From Actimicrobium sp. CCC2.4 (lineage in GTDB: Bacteria; Pseudomonadota; Gammaproteobacteria; Burkholderiales; Burkholderiaceae_D), in the NCBI RefSeq assembly GCF_034347385.1, contig NZ_CP133777.1, positions 1,302,001 to 1,366,000 of the forward strand: DNA of 64,000 nucleotides, read 5' to 3'. Position numbers and translations under genes: made by a program. Below the pieces are notes generated by a model that worked only from the letters and a program-made list of their open reading frames with translations, did not search any database and was not told the origin of the DNA. The stretch's first letter is position 1. Each line of letters starts with the position of its first letter. Shown piece by piece: positions 8,421 through 16,612 of the stretch.

Positions 8421-9512
8421 ATGACGACCAAACTCATCCTGCTCGGCGCCGGCAAAATCGGCGAAGCCATCCTGAACCTGCTGTCGCATTGCGGCGATTA
8501 CACGTTGACTGTCGCCGACCGCGATCCGGCGCGGCTAGCCAGCGTGCGCAAGGCCGCTTTCCCGAACGTGACCGTGGTCGAGGCCGACCTGTCGGATGCC
8601 AACGCGATCGCCGGTTTGATCAAGGGCCACGACGTGACGCTGTCGGCCTGTCCGTACTTCCTGACACCGCTGATTGCCGCCGCTGCCCGCCAGGCCGGCT
8701 CGCATTATTTTGACCTGACCGAAGATGTCGAAAGCACCCGCATCGTCAAGCAACTGGCCGAGGGGGCCAGTACGGCTTTCGTGCCGCAATGCGGCCTCGC
8801 ACCGGGCTTCATTTCGATCGTCGCCAATGATGTCGCCAGCCGGTTTGAGACGCTGCGCGATGTCAGCATGCGCGTTGGTGCGTTGCCGACGTATCCGAGC
8901 AACGCACTCAAGTACAACCTGACCTGGAGCACTGACGGCCTGATCAACGAATACTGCAATCCGTGCGAAGCAATCGTCGATGGCCAGTTGCGCGAGACCT
9001 CGGCACTCGAAGAAATCGAGCATTTTTCGCTCGATGGCATCGACTACGAAGCGTTCAATACCTCAGGTGGTCTGGGCACGCTGTGCACCAGCCTGGCCGG
9101 CAAAGTCCAGAACCTGAACTACAAGACGGTCCGGTATCCCGGTCATCGCGACATCATCAAGCTATTGGTGCGTGACCTGCAACTGGGCCAGCCGGAGCGT
9201 CGCCACATCCTCAAGGAAGTCATGGAAGCGTCGATTCCGATCACGCGGCAGGATGTGGTGCTGGTGTTCGTAAGCGTAGTCGGCATGCGCGAAGGGCGGC
9301 TCGAACAGCAAGCCTACGCAAAGAAAATCTACAGTCAGCAAGTCAATGGCCAGCTGCTGTCGGCGATCCAGCTGACCACCGCCGCCGGCATTTGCGCGAT
9401 GGTCGATCTGGTCGTGCAGGGCCGTTTGCCGCAGCGCGGACTGGTCCGTCAGGAACAGGCCGCACTGCCGGATTTTCTGGCGAACCGGTTTGGACAGTAT
9501 TATTCGGCCTGA
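8421..9512 (+). CDS. saccharopine dehydrogenase-family protein, probable L-lysine 6-dehydrogenase
   Basis: The 363-residue protein opens with a Rossmann motif (KLILLGAGKIGEAILNLLSHCGDYTLTVADRD) and has the saccharopine dehydrogenase-like catalytic domain (GLAPGFISIVANDVA, TWSTDGLINEYCNPCEAI, AFNTSGGLGTLCTSLAGKVQNLNYKTVRYPGH). Its length matches lysine 6-dehydrogenases, which make 2-aminoadipate-6-semialdehyde from L-lysine with NAD. The next gene is an ALDH7-type semialdehyde dehydrogenase and the third is HglS, which fits this reaction. A saccharopine dehydrogenase or carboxynorspermidine-type activity is the alternative; the context favours lysine. Confidence 0.82.
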   Translation: MTTKLILLGAGKIGEAILNLLSHCGDYTLTVADRDPARLASVRKAAFPNVTVVEADLSDANAIAGLIKGHDVTLSACPYFLTPLIAAAARQAGSHYFDLTEDVESTRIVKQLAEGASTAFVPQCGLAPGFISIVANDVASRFETLRDVSMRVGALPTYPSNALKYNLTWSTDGLINEYCNPCEAIVDGQLRETSALEEIEHFSLDGIDYEAFNTSGGLGTLCTSLAGKVQNLNYKTVRYPGHRDIIKLLVRDLQLGQPERRHILKEVMEASIPITRQDVVLVFVSVVGMREGRLEQQAYAKKIYSQQVNGQLLSAIQLTTAAGICAMVDLVVQGRLPQRGLVRQEQAALPDFLANRFGQYYSA

Positions 9513-9529
9513 CATCAAAGGAGACCACG

Positions 9530-11047
9530 ATGCAATCCATCACCCAGTTGCTGTCCACCCTAGGCGTCGACCCGACGCTGTATCAAGGCCACGAAGATGG
9601 CAATGCACTGCCTTGCTTGAGTCCGGTGACCGGTGCCGTCCATGCGACGCTGCGCACCGATAGCCCGGCGCAAGTCACGCAAAAAATCACCCGCGCGCAG
9701 GCCGCGTTTGCGCATTGGCGCACGGTGCCGGCACCGCGTCGCGGCGAATTGATCCGCCTGTTCGGCGATGAGTTGCGTACCCACAAGGAAGCACTGGGCG
9801 GCATCGTCACGCTCGAAGCCGGCAAGATCCTGCAGGAAGGCCTGGGCGAAGTGCAGGAAATGATCGATATTTGCGACTTCGCGGTCGGCCTGTCGCGCCA
9901 GCTGTATGGCCTGACGATTGCGTCCGAGCGGCCCGGCCACCGGATGATGGAAACCTGGCATCCGCTGGGGGTGATCGGCGTGATTTCAGCGTTCAATTTT
10001 CCGGTCGCGGTGTGGGCCTGGAATGCGACGCTGGCGCTGGTCTGCGGCAATAGCGTGGTCTGGAAGCCGTCCGAAAAAACCCCGTTGACGGCACTCGCCA
10101 CGCACGCCTTGTTCATGAAAGCCGTCGCACGTTTCGGCAGCGATGCGCCCGAGGGCTTGACCGAACTGATCATCGGCGGGCGCGATTGCGGCACGGCGCT
10201 GGTCGATGACAAGCGCGTACCGGTCATCAGCGCCACCGGCAGCACGCGCATGGGACGCGATGTCGCAGCGCGCTGTGCGCAGCGGCTGGCGCGCACCATC
10301 CTTGAACTGGGTGGCAACAATGCAATGATCGTCGCGCCCAGTGCCGACCTCGACATGGCCGTGCGCGGCATCGTGTTTTCGGCCGTCGGCACGGCCGGTC
10401 AGCGCTGCACCAGCCTGCGCCGGCTGTTCGTCCACGCCGGCATTTACGACACCCTGCTGCCGCGTCTGAAAAAAATCTATGCCGCGCTACCGGTCGGTAA
10501 TCCGTCCGATCCGGCCACGCTGGTCGGGCCGCTGATCGATGTGGCGGCGTTCGATGCGATGCAAGTGGCGCTGGACACGGCGCGCGCCGAGGGCGGCATC
10601 GTCTCGGGCGGCCGGCGTGCCGAAGTCGCCGGCGGCGAAGGCGGGCAGTACGTCCATCCGGCGCTGGTCGAGATGCCGATGCAGTCAGCCATCATGCACC
10701 ACGAAACCTTCGCGCCCATCCTGTACGTGGTTCGCTACGACACGCTGGACCAGGCCATCGCCTTGAACAACGCGGTGCCGCAAGGCTTGTCATCGAGCCT
10801 GTTCACCACCGATCTGCGCGAAGCCGAAACCTTTCTTGGCGCGACCGGCAGCGACTGCGGTATCGCCAACATCAACATCGGTCCCAGCGGTGCTGAAATC
10901 GGCGGTGCCTTCGGCGGTGAAAAAGACACCGGCGGCGGACGCGAGTCCGGCTCGGATGCCTGGAAAGGCTACATGCGGCGTGCCACCAACACGATCAATT
11001 ACAGCAATGCCCTGCCGCTGGCGCAGGGCATCAGCTTCGACCTGTAG
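9530..11047 (+). CDS. amaB: ALDH7-type 2-aminoadipate semialdehyde dehydrogenase
   Basis: The 505-residue aldehyde dehydrogenase shows the ALDH7/antiquitin pattern: ISAFNFPVAVWAWNATLALVCGNSVVWKPSEKTPL, SATGSTRMGRDVA, catalytic Glu in ELGGNNAMIV, and catalytic Cys in GTAGQRCTSLRRLF. The C-terminus has GPSGAEIGGAFGGEKDTGGGRESGSDAWKGYMRR, characteristic of ALDH7. This family oxidises 2-aminoadipate-6-semialdehyde to 2-aminoadipate. AAAGGAGACCACG precedes ATG 9530, only 17 bases after the lysine dehydrogenase-like gene. The pathway position matches AmaB of Pseudomonas putida lysine catabolism. Confidence 0.88.
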   Translation: MQSITQLLSTLGVDPTLYQGHEDGNALPCLSPVTGAVHATLRTDSPAQVTQKITRAQAAFAHWRTVPAPRRGELIRLFGDELRTHKEALGGIVTLEAGKILQEGLGEVQEMIDICDFAVGLSRQLYGLTIASERPGHRMMETWHPLGVIGVISAFNFPVAVWAWNATLALVCGNSVVWKPSEKTPLTALATHALFMKAVARFGSDAPEGLTELIIGGRDCGTALVDDKRVPVISATGSTRMGRDVAARCAQRLARTILELGGNNAMIVAPSADLDMAVRGIVFSAVGTAGQRCTSLRRLFVHAGIYDTLLPRLKKIYAALPVGNPSDPATLVGPLIDVAAFDAMQVALDTARAEGGIVSGGRRAEVAGGEGGQYVHPALVEMPMQSAIMHHETFAPILYVVRYDTLDQAIALNNAVPQGLSSSLFTTDLREAETFLGATGSDCGIANINIGPSGAEIGGAFGGEKDTGGGRESGSDAWKGYMRRATNTINYSNALPLAQGISFDL

Positions 11048-11166
11048 GAGTAGCGATCATGCGCATAGCCTTGCCTGCATTCGGAGAAGTACTGGTCGAT
11101 CGCGGTCGCCGCGAACGTTTGCGCAGCAGCGTCAACGGTTGTCGTTCACTCTCACAGGATTTTTTC

Positions 11167-12180
11167 ATGAGCACCAGCAACAGCAATCTGGCCAATCTGG
11201 TCGAAAAAGTTATCGGTGCCGACGGTGCCGCCCGGGTCTACCGCTTGCTGACCATCCCGGCTGTCTTTGCCAGCTGGGAATGCGGCCAGGTCTCGCGCAA
11301 GGAAATGGCGCAGGCACTCAACATGGTGCTGTTCCATGACCTGTTGCAGCGGGTGCCGAGCGGGCGTCGCTATACCGAAGAAGTGGCGGCCCGTGGCGAC
11401 AAGGTCTGGCACGATCATGGCGCGCTGCGCACCGTACGCTGGCCCGGCAACGGCGCGCTGCCGCCGGGCGAAAGTGCCTTCACGCGCTTGCTTGAACCGC
11501 TCGGTTACCGGCTCAATGGCGTGTTTCCGCTGGGGCGCATCGGCATGACCGGGCGCTCGTATGCGCAGCAGGATTGTCCCGACCAGATCGCCCAGTTCTT
11601 TGTCAGCGAACTGCATCCGGAAAAATTTTCGGTACCGTTCCAGGACGCCGTGACGCGGGTGGTATCGACCTCGCGCGACCCGCTGTCACCGAAGGCACAC
11701 TGGCTGCTGCATGAGCTGGGACGTGATAACCGGCTGTCGGTGACCGACGCGATTTCATTGCTGGCGGAATTGCAGGGATGCTTCGCGTGCCAGCATGCGC
11801 CGCCCGCATTGGCCGACTACGAACTGCTGCGTGCCGAATCGGCAGAGATGGCCTGGATCGCCACCGAGGGCAACACCTTCAATCATGTGACCGACCGGGT
11901 GGCCGATGTCGCGCAGGTGGCCTTGCAGCAAAAAGTCTTGAAGCGGCCGATGAAGGAAACCGTCGAAGTCTCGCAAAGCGGCCGGATACGCCAGACCGCC
12001 TTCCTTGCCGATAGCGTGGTGCGCCGCTTTGTCGCCGCCGATGGCACGCTGGTCGAGCGCGACGTGCCGGGCAGCTTTTACGAGTTCATTTCGCGCGATT
12101 GCATCGATGGTAGTGACCAGCTCGATCTGGGTTTCGATGCCGGTAATGCACAGGGCATCTTCAAGATGACGGCGTCCTGA
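11167..12180 (+). CDS. hglS: 2-oxoadipate dioxygenase/decarboxylase (DUF1338, HglS)
   Basis: The 337-residue DUF1338 protein carries KVWHDHGALRTVRW, where a His and an Arg four residues later match the metal-binding His and substrate Arg described for HglS, then NTFNHVTDRV (second His) and SFYEFISRD (Glu). HglS uses Fe(II) and O2 to convert 2-oxoadipate to D-2-hydroxyglutarate. ATG 11167 follows CACAGGATTTTTTC. It is third in the lysine operon. The aminotransferase needed between 2-aminoadipate and 2-oxoadipate is not in this window. Confidence 0.88.
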   Translation: MSTSNSNLANLVEKVIGADGAARVYRLLTIPAVFASWECGQVSRKEMAQALNMVLFHDLLQRVPSGRRYTEEVAARGDKVWHDHGALRTVRWPGNGALPPGESAFTRLLEPLGYRLNGVFPLGRIGMTGRSYAQQDCPDQIAQFFVSELHPEKFSVPFQDAVTRVVSTSRDPLSPKAHWLLHELGRDNRLSVTDAISLLAELQGCFACQHAPPALADYELLRAESAEMAWIATEGNTFNHVTDRVADVAQVALQQKVLKRPMKETVEVSQSGRIRQTAFLADSVVRRFVAADGTLVERDVPGSFYEFISRDCIDGSDQLDLGFDAGNAQGIFKMTAS

Positions 12181-12186
12181 GCCGGG

Positions 12187-12981
12187 TTATTGCAGCGACA
12201 GCGCAATAGCCATGTCCTGACCCCAGTTGGCCGGCAACTTGAAGTACGGATCCGGCATCGTCAGCGTCGTCACAAATAGCCCGCCAATGCCGCGCGAGCT
12301 GTTGATCTTCATGACGGCGGCCATGTTGGAGCGCGGGCTGCTGTGAACGATGCTGATGAACCGTTCGGCCGGATATTTGGCTTGCCATGTCGGCACGACC
12401 TGGCGTTTGAAGCGTTGCAGCGTGTCTTCGAAAACCACGAATTTGTCGGCCAGCGGCAAGCTCAGGTAGCGTTCCGGCACGCTAGTGCCGGGGTTGCCGG
12501 TGACGGTGAATTTGGGTGACAGGCCCTTGATGTAGCCGTACACCGACTGGTAATACTGCACGTTGGCAGCGCTGCTGTCATTGGTCATCTCGTCAATGAA
12601 AAAGCCATCGACCTTGTAGAACGCCAGATAGGTATTGATGTCTTTGGTCACATCCGACAGGCGGCGCTTGCCGTACGACGACGAGACATACGCGATCACT
12701 TTGCCGCCGGAAGCATGCAGGCTGGCGATGGCTTTCACGTAGTTCTGGTCAAGCGTGGTGCCGGGACCGCTGTTGGGATTGACGATGGCGGTGGTTGGCA
12801 TTTTTTTGGCCAGCACGTTCAGGCTGGCCCACGCTACGCTGTTCGGGCTGGGGTAAAAATAGGCGGGTACGACCGCTTCGCGGACAATCGCGCTGTGGGC
12901 GGTGACCGGGCACAGGACGAAAGCCATCACGGCAAACATCGCCCGCGTTACGCGGTGCATTAAAAAAGAAGGAAGTGTCAT
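12187..12981 (-). CDS. spherulin-4-like secreted protein
   Basis: The 264-residue protein has an N-terminal signal (hydrophobic AMFAVMAFVLCPVTAHS) and a TIM-barrel-like body of the spherulin-4 family: VVPAYFYP, IVNPNSGPG, GGKVIAYVSSSYGKR, VDGFFIDEM, TGNPGTSVPERYL, GIGGLFVT. The family is related to glycoside hydrolases and occurs on cell surfaces or spore walls; the bacterial substrate is unknown. The start ATG 12981 follows AAAAGGCGCAGTC. A c-di-GMP-I riboswitch lies 66 bases upstream on the same strand, so expression is probably tied to surface or biofilm state. Confidence 0.85.
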   Translation of the reverse strand: MTLPSFLMHRVTRAMFAVMAFVLCPVTAHSAIVREAVVPAYFYPSPNSVAWASLNVLAKKMPTTAIVNPNSGPGTTLDQNYVKAIASLHASGGKVIAYVSSSYGKRRLSDVTKDINTYLAFYKVDGFFIDEMTNDSSAANVQYYQSVYGYIKGLSPKFTVTGNPGTSVPERYLSLPLADKFVVFEDTLQRFKRQVVPTWQAKYPAERFISIVHSSPRSNMAAVMKINSSRGIGGLFVTTLTMPDPYFKLPANWGQDMAIALSLQ

Positions 12982-13047
12982 GACTGCGCCTTTTATCCGG
13001 GACGTCTTCTGGGCGTCCGGATGGTTGGCCTGCCAGCGGGATGCTGT

Positions 13048-13123
13048 CAGGTAGCTGGCTGACTTCCGGAGAAGTCCCTGTAGCTTTGCGTCGCTGGATT
13101 GCTCCAGGTTTGCGGAGTTACTG
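13048..13123 (-). promoter_or_regulatory. c-di-GMP-I (GEMM) riboswitch aptamer upstream of the spherulin-4-like gene
   Basis: Read on the minus strand, the leader shows the GEMM-I landmarks in order: CAGTAAC (P1), CCGCAAACC, stem CTGGA with GCAA tetraloop and TCCAG, the invariant GACGCAAAGC, a second stem GACTT-CTCCGG-AAGTC, then CAGCCAGCTACC, whose end pairs back to P1 with one bulge. A possible -10 (TATGATAAT) lies upstream at about 13146-13156. Downstream, GCTGGC (13032-13037) can pair with GCCAGC of the aptamer (13054-13059), an alternative hairpin excluded by the folded aptamer. A further hairpin (about 12990-13017) sits before the ribosome site. Whether the ligand turns expression on or off cannot be read. 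Confidence 0.85.
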
Positions 13124-13235
13124 TTAATTTTGCTGCTGGACGTAAATTATCATAAATTTCCGTGTGGAAATCTTTTTGTGCGCATATTCTCCCCCTGCGC
13201 ATTGTTGATGACTTTTTTGTAGAGCTTGTCCCGCC

Positions 13236-14135
13236 ATGTTTCTGTCCATTCCCCACCGTCTGCAAGGTATCTTTGCGCTGCTCATTGTTACGCTTGTCTG
13301 GGGCACGACTTTCCCTGCAATGAAGGATCTGACCGCCCATTTTTCAGCGGTCTGGATCATCCTTGTGCGCTTTGCGATGGCGGGCTTGCTGCTGTCGCCG
13401 TTCCTGTGGCGGGCACGCTGGCGCGATTGCCTGCCCGGTGCGCTGCTGGGTGTGACGCTGTTCCTGTGCTACATGCTGCAACTCGAAGGCCTCGCACTGA
13501 CCACCTCGAACCGCAATGCCTTCGTGACCGGACTCAATGTACTGGTGGTGCCGTTGTTGGGCCTGCTGGCGGGCAAGGCACCGGAGCGGCGCATCGTGAT
13601 CGCGATTGCGCTTGCCATCGTCGGGCTGTTTGCGCTGTGCTGGGATGGCGGAGCCTGGGGCTACGGCGACAACCTGGCCTTGACCGGTGCCTTCTTTTTT
13701 GGTGTCTACGTAAAGTTGCTCGAGGTGCTTACCCGGCGTGCCAGCAGCCTGATGGTGCTGACCACGGTGCAGATTCTTGTCGTTGCGCTGTGCGCCGCGA
13801 TCTGGCTGGTGGTGTGGGAGTTGCCGCGTCATCCGGTCGACTGGATCGTGGTGGCGTCGTCAATGCGATCCGATGTGGTGAACTTTCTTTACCTGGGTCT
13901 GGTCGCCACGGCGGCGATCATTTCATTGCAAACCTGGGGGCAGCGGCACAGCAGCGCCAACGAAGCGGCGGTGATCTATGCCTTCGAGCCGGCCTGTGCG
14001 GCGATTGCCGCGTATTTCTGGCTCGGCGAGATGATGACCTGGCGCGGTTTGCTCGGCGCGGCATTGCTGATTGCCGGGATGATCGTCAGCCAGTGGAGTT
14101 CGCCGGGGCGCAGTCGCAAGCCGTTGACGGGTTGA
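13236..14135 (+). CDS. EamA/DMT-superfamily membrane transporter
   Basis: The 299-residue protein has ten predicted membrane segments in two repeats, beginning GIFALLIVTLVWGTTFPAMKDL and ending LLGAALLIAGMIVSQW. The first-repeat signature (WGTTFPAMK, FAMAGLLLSPFLWRAR, LEGLALTTSNRNAFVTGLNVLVVPLLGLLAGK) and the second-repeat signature (NEAAVIYAFEPACAAIAAYFWLGEMMTWRGLLGAALL) match EamA drug/metabolite transporters. The substrate is unknown. It is divergent from the riboswitch-controlled gene. Confidence 0.9.
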   Translation: MFLSIPHRLQGIFALLIVTLVWGTTFPAMKDLTAHFSAVWIILVRFAMAGLLLSPFLWRARWRDCLPGALLGVTLFLCYMLQLEGLALTTSNRNAFVTGLNVLVVPLLGLLAGKAPERRIVIAIALAIVGLFALCWDGGAWGYGDNLALTGAFFFGVYVKLLEVLTRRASSLMVLTTVQILVVALCAAIWLVVWELPRHPVDWIVVASSMRSDVVNFLYLGLVATAAIISLQTWGQRHSSANEAAVIYAFEPACAAIAAYFWLGEMMTWRGLLGAALLIAGMIVSQWSSPGRSRKPLTG

Positions 14136-14255
14136 ACCTGTCCTGTTATGCGCGCTTCGCATAACTGATATCCAAAATGAGAATTGGCACAGGAGAAGGT
14201 CGATCGTTATAGTTTGCCTTGTCTCCTCTATGTCTACCCAAATTGATATAGATTT

Positions 14256-14283
14256 TGCCCACTTTCGAGTGGGCATTTTTTTT
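14256..14283 (+). terminator. rho-independent terminator
   Basis: GCCCAC (14257-14262), loop TTTCGA, GTGGGC (14269-14274), then A and eight T. It lies 120 bases after the EamA gene. In the other direction it may also end transcripts from the orphan antitoxin, because GATTTT leads in. Confidence 0.85.
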
Positions 14284-14301
14284 GCCCGGGTGCGATGAGT
14301 A

Positions 14302-14325
14302 CCGTTCGCCCTGAGCTTGTCGAAG
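14302..14325. repeat. short dispersed palindrome arm (GTTCGCCCTGAGCTTGTCGAAG type)
   Basis: The sequence at 14302-14325 contains TTCGCCCTGAGCTTGTCGAA, a core I recognise as a very common intergenic repeat in many proteobacterial genomes. Only one arm is present in this window. Confidence 0.6.
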
Positions 14326-14340
14326 ACTTACGGAGCGCAT

Positions 14341-14366
14341 GGTGCAATGCCCTTCGGTTATTGCAC
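14341..14366. repeat. REP-like hairpin, GTGCAAT family (copy 1)
   Basis: The arms GGTGCAATGCCC and GGTTATTGCAC flank TTC. The same hairpin recurs at 38294-38324, 40781-40811 and 41648-41673. This copy overlaps the end of the antitoxin gene, supplying its last codons and stop. Confidence 0.85.
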
Positions 14367-14603
14367 TCTACGCATCTGCCGATCGCTTTGCTCTTGGTCG
14401 CCTCGTCCCTCCGCCATGAATTCAGGTCCAAATTTGGCAAACTTGACAAGGGCACCCGTGAGCAGCCGGTGAGCGGGACGGATGCGAATTTCATCGCCAA
14501 CGCGCACGATGTCGACGTCGATGTCAGTGCGTTCATAGGCGAGTTCGGCGGGGATGCGAATTGCCTGAGAGTTACCGACGTTAAACGCTTTGGTGATATG
14601 CAT
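14358..14603 (-). CDS. orphan VapB/AbrB-type antitoxin, C-terminus overwritten by a repeat
   Basis: The 81-residue protein has the AbrB/SpoVT swapped-hairpin pattern (MHITKAFNVGNSQAIRIPAEL...DVDIVRVGDEIRIRPA) and an RRM-like toxin-binding tail (VKFAKFGPEFMAEGR) that parallels the intact antitoxin at 20406-20666 (FAMFSPDFMADGR). ATG 14603 follows GAGGAAAGA. The last residues (RRVQ) and the stop are encoded by a REP-like hairpin, and no toxin gene follows; the next 220 bases are repeats and a terminator. The toxin has probably been lost. Confidence 0.8.
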   Translation of the reverse strand: MHITKAFNVGNSQAIRIPAELAYERTDIDVDIVRVGDEIRIRPAHRLLTGALVKFAKFGPEFMAEGRGDQEQSDRQMRRVQ

Positions 14604-14673
14604 TCTTTCCTCGCGTGGTGTGTGCTTAGGTGGATACGTCATACCGACTATCCCGCCTTTTTCATGTCAGTGG

Positions 14674-14689
14674 CTTACGCGCGCGTAAG
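14674..14689. promoter_or_regulatory. 16-bp perfect palindrome, candidate antitoxin operator
   Basis: CTTACGCGCGCGTAAG is a perfect palindrome 71 bases upstream of the orphan antitoxin start and 13 bases after the end of the substrate-binding protein gene. AbrB-type antitoxins bind palindromes at their own promoters, so this is a candidate site. Confidence 0.45.
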
Positions 14690-14701
14690 ATCGTCGCCAC
14701 T

Positions 14702-16441
14702 TCACCGCTCCAAATCCAGATACCGCCACGTCGTCAGCATCACCGGATGGCGCTGGTAATGACGCAGCCACGGTTGCTGCACATCGGCCGACACCGGATG
14801 CGTGCGCAGCACCCAGGGTGCATAGCCTTGTACCAGCCGGTTCATATCCCGATACAGCAGGTTGCGCGCCGGCGAGTCCGGCAATTGCTGCGCCTGTTCG
14901 TACAGCCGGTCGAATGCCGGTAAGCGGAAGCGGGCGCGGTTCGCCGAGCCGGCGTTCGGGCCGTACAGCAGCTGGTAAAAATTCTCGCCATCGGGGAAGT
15001 CGGCGATCCATTCGGCTTCCAGCAGTTGCACCTGGCCGAGCCGCGCGGCTTTCAGCAGGTCGGTAAATTTGCCGCTGGTGAAGACCACCCGGATACCGAT
15101 GGCTTTCAGGCTGCGGCTCCACAATTCGTCGCGCAAACGCCCGGTGGTCGAGGCCAGCGTGTGCATCGTCAGCGTCAGCGGTGACCCGTCGGGTTGTTCG
15201 CGCCAGCCATCGCCGTCCCGGTCGCGATAGCCGAAGCGTTCGAGCAGTGCGCGGGCCAGTGCCGGGTCATAGCCGGCATCGCTGCGCAGCGCGGCGTCGT
15301 AGCCGAATACGTTCGGTGGCAGCGGCGACTCGGCGGGAATGGCCAGTCCTTTTGACAGCACGCGAATATCTTCGGCGCGGTCGTAGCTGTAGCCGATCGC
15401 GCGGCGCAGCGCAATTTGCGGCAACGCGTAGCCGCCCAGCACCGGGTCTTCCATGTTCATCCACAGGTAATCGAGCGACATCGCCGGTGTCAGTGCCAGC
15501 GTGATGCCCTGGCTGGCCAGCGCGGGTTTCAGCTGGCCCTGTTCGAGCACCATGCCCGAGAGCGGTGCCGGCACCGGTTCGAGGTAGTCGATATCGCGAT
15601 TCAGAAAAGCCAGCACGCGGGCTTGCTGTTCTTCCAGCACGCGGACATCGATGTGGCCGATCAGCGGCAGCGAGCGAGCGTGCAATGCGCGCGCGATGGC
15701 CGGATTGCCGGATGCACTGTCATCGAAAACGGTCCGCCGGTAATCGGGATTGGCGTCGAGCAGCAAGCGGCTGTTGCGCTGCCATTCGCGCAGCAGATAC
15801 GGTCCGGTACCGATCGGGAAGGCGGTGCGCGCAGCGATGGTTTCGTGTGCCACCACTGACAGTGCCGGCATCGCGAGGATGTACAGAAAATTATTGTCCG
15901 GCCGATTGAGCACGATGCGCAGCGTGTGGCTGTCGGGCGCCGTCAGGCCGGCAATCGGGCGCATCGGATCGAACTTGCCTTGTGTGAGCGCGGTGTCGCC
16001 GGCCAGTTTGCCATCGAGTAAAAACAGCCACGGCGACTTCAGTGCCGGATCGTAATGGCGTTGCATGCTGTAGATCAGGTCGGTCGCGACCAGTTCGCGC
16101 GGCTTGCCGCCAAAGGCAGGATCGGGCGTGAAACGGATGCCACGCTGCAGCGTGAGCGTGTAGGTAGTGCCGTCGGCGCTGATGGTGGGCATCGCCGTCG
16201 TCAGGTTCGGTCGTAAGGCCAGCGGGCGCGCCAGATAGTCGTAGCGCAGCGGCGCATCGAAGATGTTTTCGATCAGGCTCAGCGTGTTGATGTCGGAGGC
16301 TTGCGCGGGATCGAGCACGGTCTCGCCGTTTTGCAGGACGACATGCAAGGTCTTGTTCATGTCGGCAGCGGTGGCCGGGAGACTCAATAAAACAAGGCAC
16401 GCAGCGAGATAGCGCACAGCCAGGGAATGCACAGCAGTCAT
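14702..16441 (-). CDS. ABC transporter substrate-binding protein, family 5 (peptide/nickel type)
   Basis: The 579-residue protein has a signal peptide (MTAVHSLAVRYLAACLVLLSLPATAAD) and the SBP_bac_5 layout: LDPAQASDINTLSLIENIFDAPLRYD, GTTYTLTLQRGIRFTPDPAFGGKPRELVATDLIYSMQRHYDP, FPIGTGPYLLREWQRNSRLLLDANPDYR, and LRRAIGYSYDRAEDIRVL. Such proteins carry peptides or similar solutes to an ABC importer. No permease or ATPase gene is adjacent, so it is an orphan binding protein. Start ATG 16441 is chosen because it gives the signal peptide; a longer reading frame to 16534 does not. Confidence 0.88.
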   Translation of the reverse strand: MTAVHSLAVRYLAACLVLLSLPATAADMNKTLHVVLQNGETVLDPAQASDINTLSLIENIFDAPLRYDYLARPLALRPNLTTAMPTISADGTTYTLTLQRGIRFTPDPAFGGKPRELVATDLIYSMQRHYDPALKSPWLFLLDGKLAGDTALTQGKFDPMRPIAGLTAPDSHTLRIVLNRPDNNFLYILAMPALSVVAHETIAARTAFPIGTGPYLLREWQRNSRLLLDANPDYRRTVFDDSASGNPAIARALHARSLPLIGHIDVRVLEEQQARVLAFLNRDIDYLEPVPAPLSGMVLEQGQLKPALASQGITLALTPAMSLDYLWMNMEDPVLGGYALPQIALRRAIGYSYDRAEDIRVLSKGLAIPAESPLPPNVFGYDAALRSDAGYDPALARALLERFGYRDRDGDGWREQPDGSPLTLTMHTLASTTGRLRDELWSRSLKAIGIRVVFTSGKFTDLLKAARLGQVQLLEAEWIADFPDGENFYQLLYGPNAGSANRARFRLPAFDRLYEQAQQLPDSPARNLLYRDMNRLVQGYAPWVLRTHPVSADVQQPWLRHYQRHPVMLTTWRYLDLER

Positions 16442-16612
16442 GGTAAAAAAAGGAAAAAGTGAACCCGGACGGGCCGGCCACTGTAGCGCAGTTTGGCGCG
16501 CCTGCGCAGCCGGTTGGCGGGTTTGGCTACGCATGGCAAAAAACGACTACCCTGTGATTCCGGTGCTGCGGCAATGGGCCCCTGTCAAACCACTTTCTCC
16601 GAGGATGTCCTG

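Noticed and set aside
14145-14183. Possible Xer/dif-like site at the GTTATGCG/CGCATAAC hairpin
   Set aside because: One half (TTCGCATAA) resembles a XerC arm, but the expected XerD arm after a 6-bp spacer is missing. It is better read as a simple hairpin after the EamA gene; it has no T tract, so I also did not call it a terminator.
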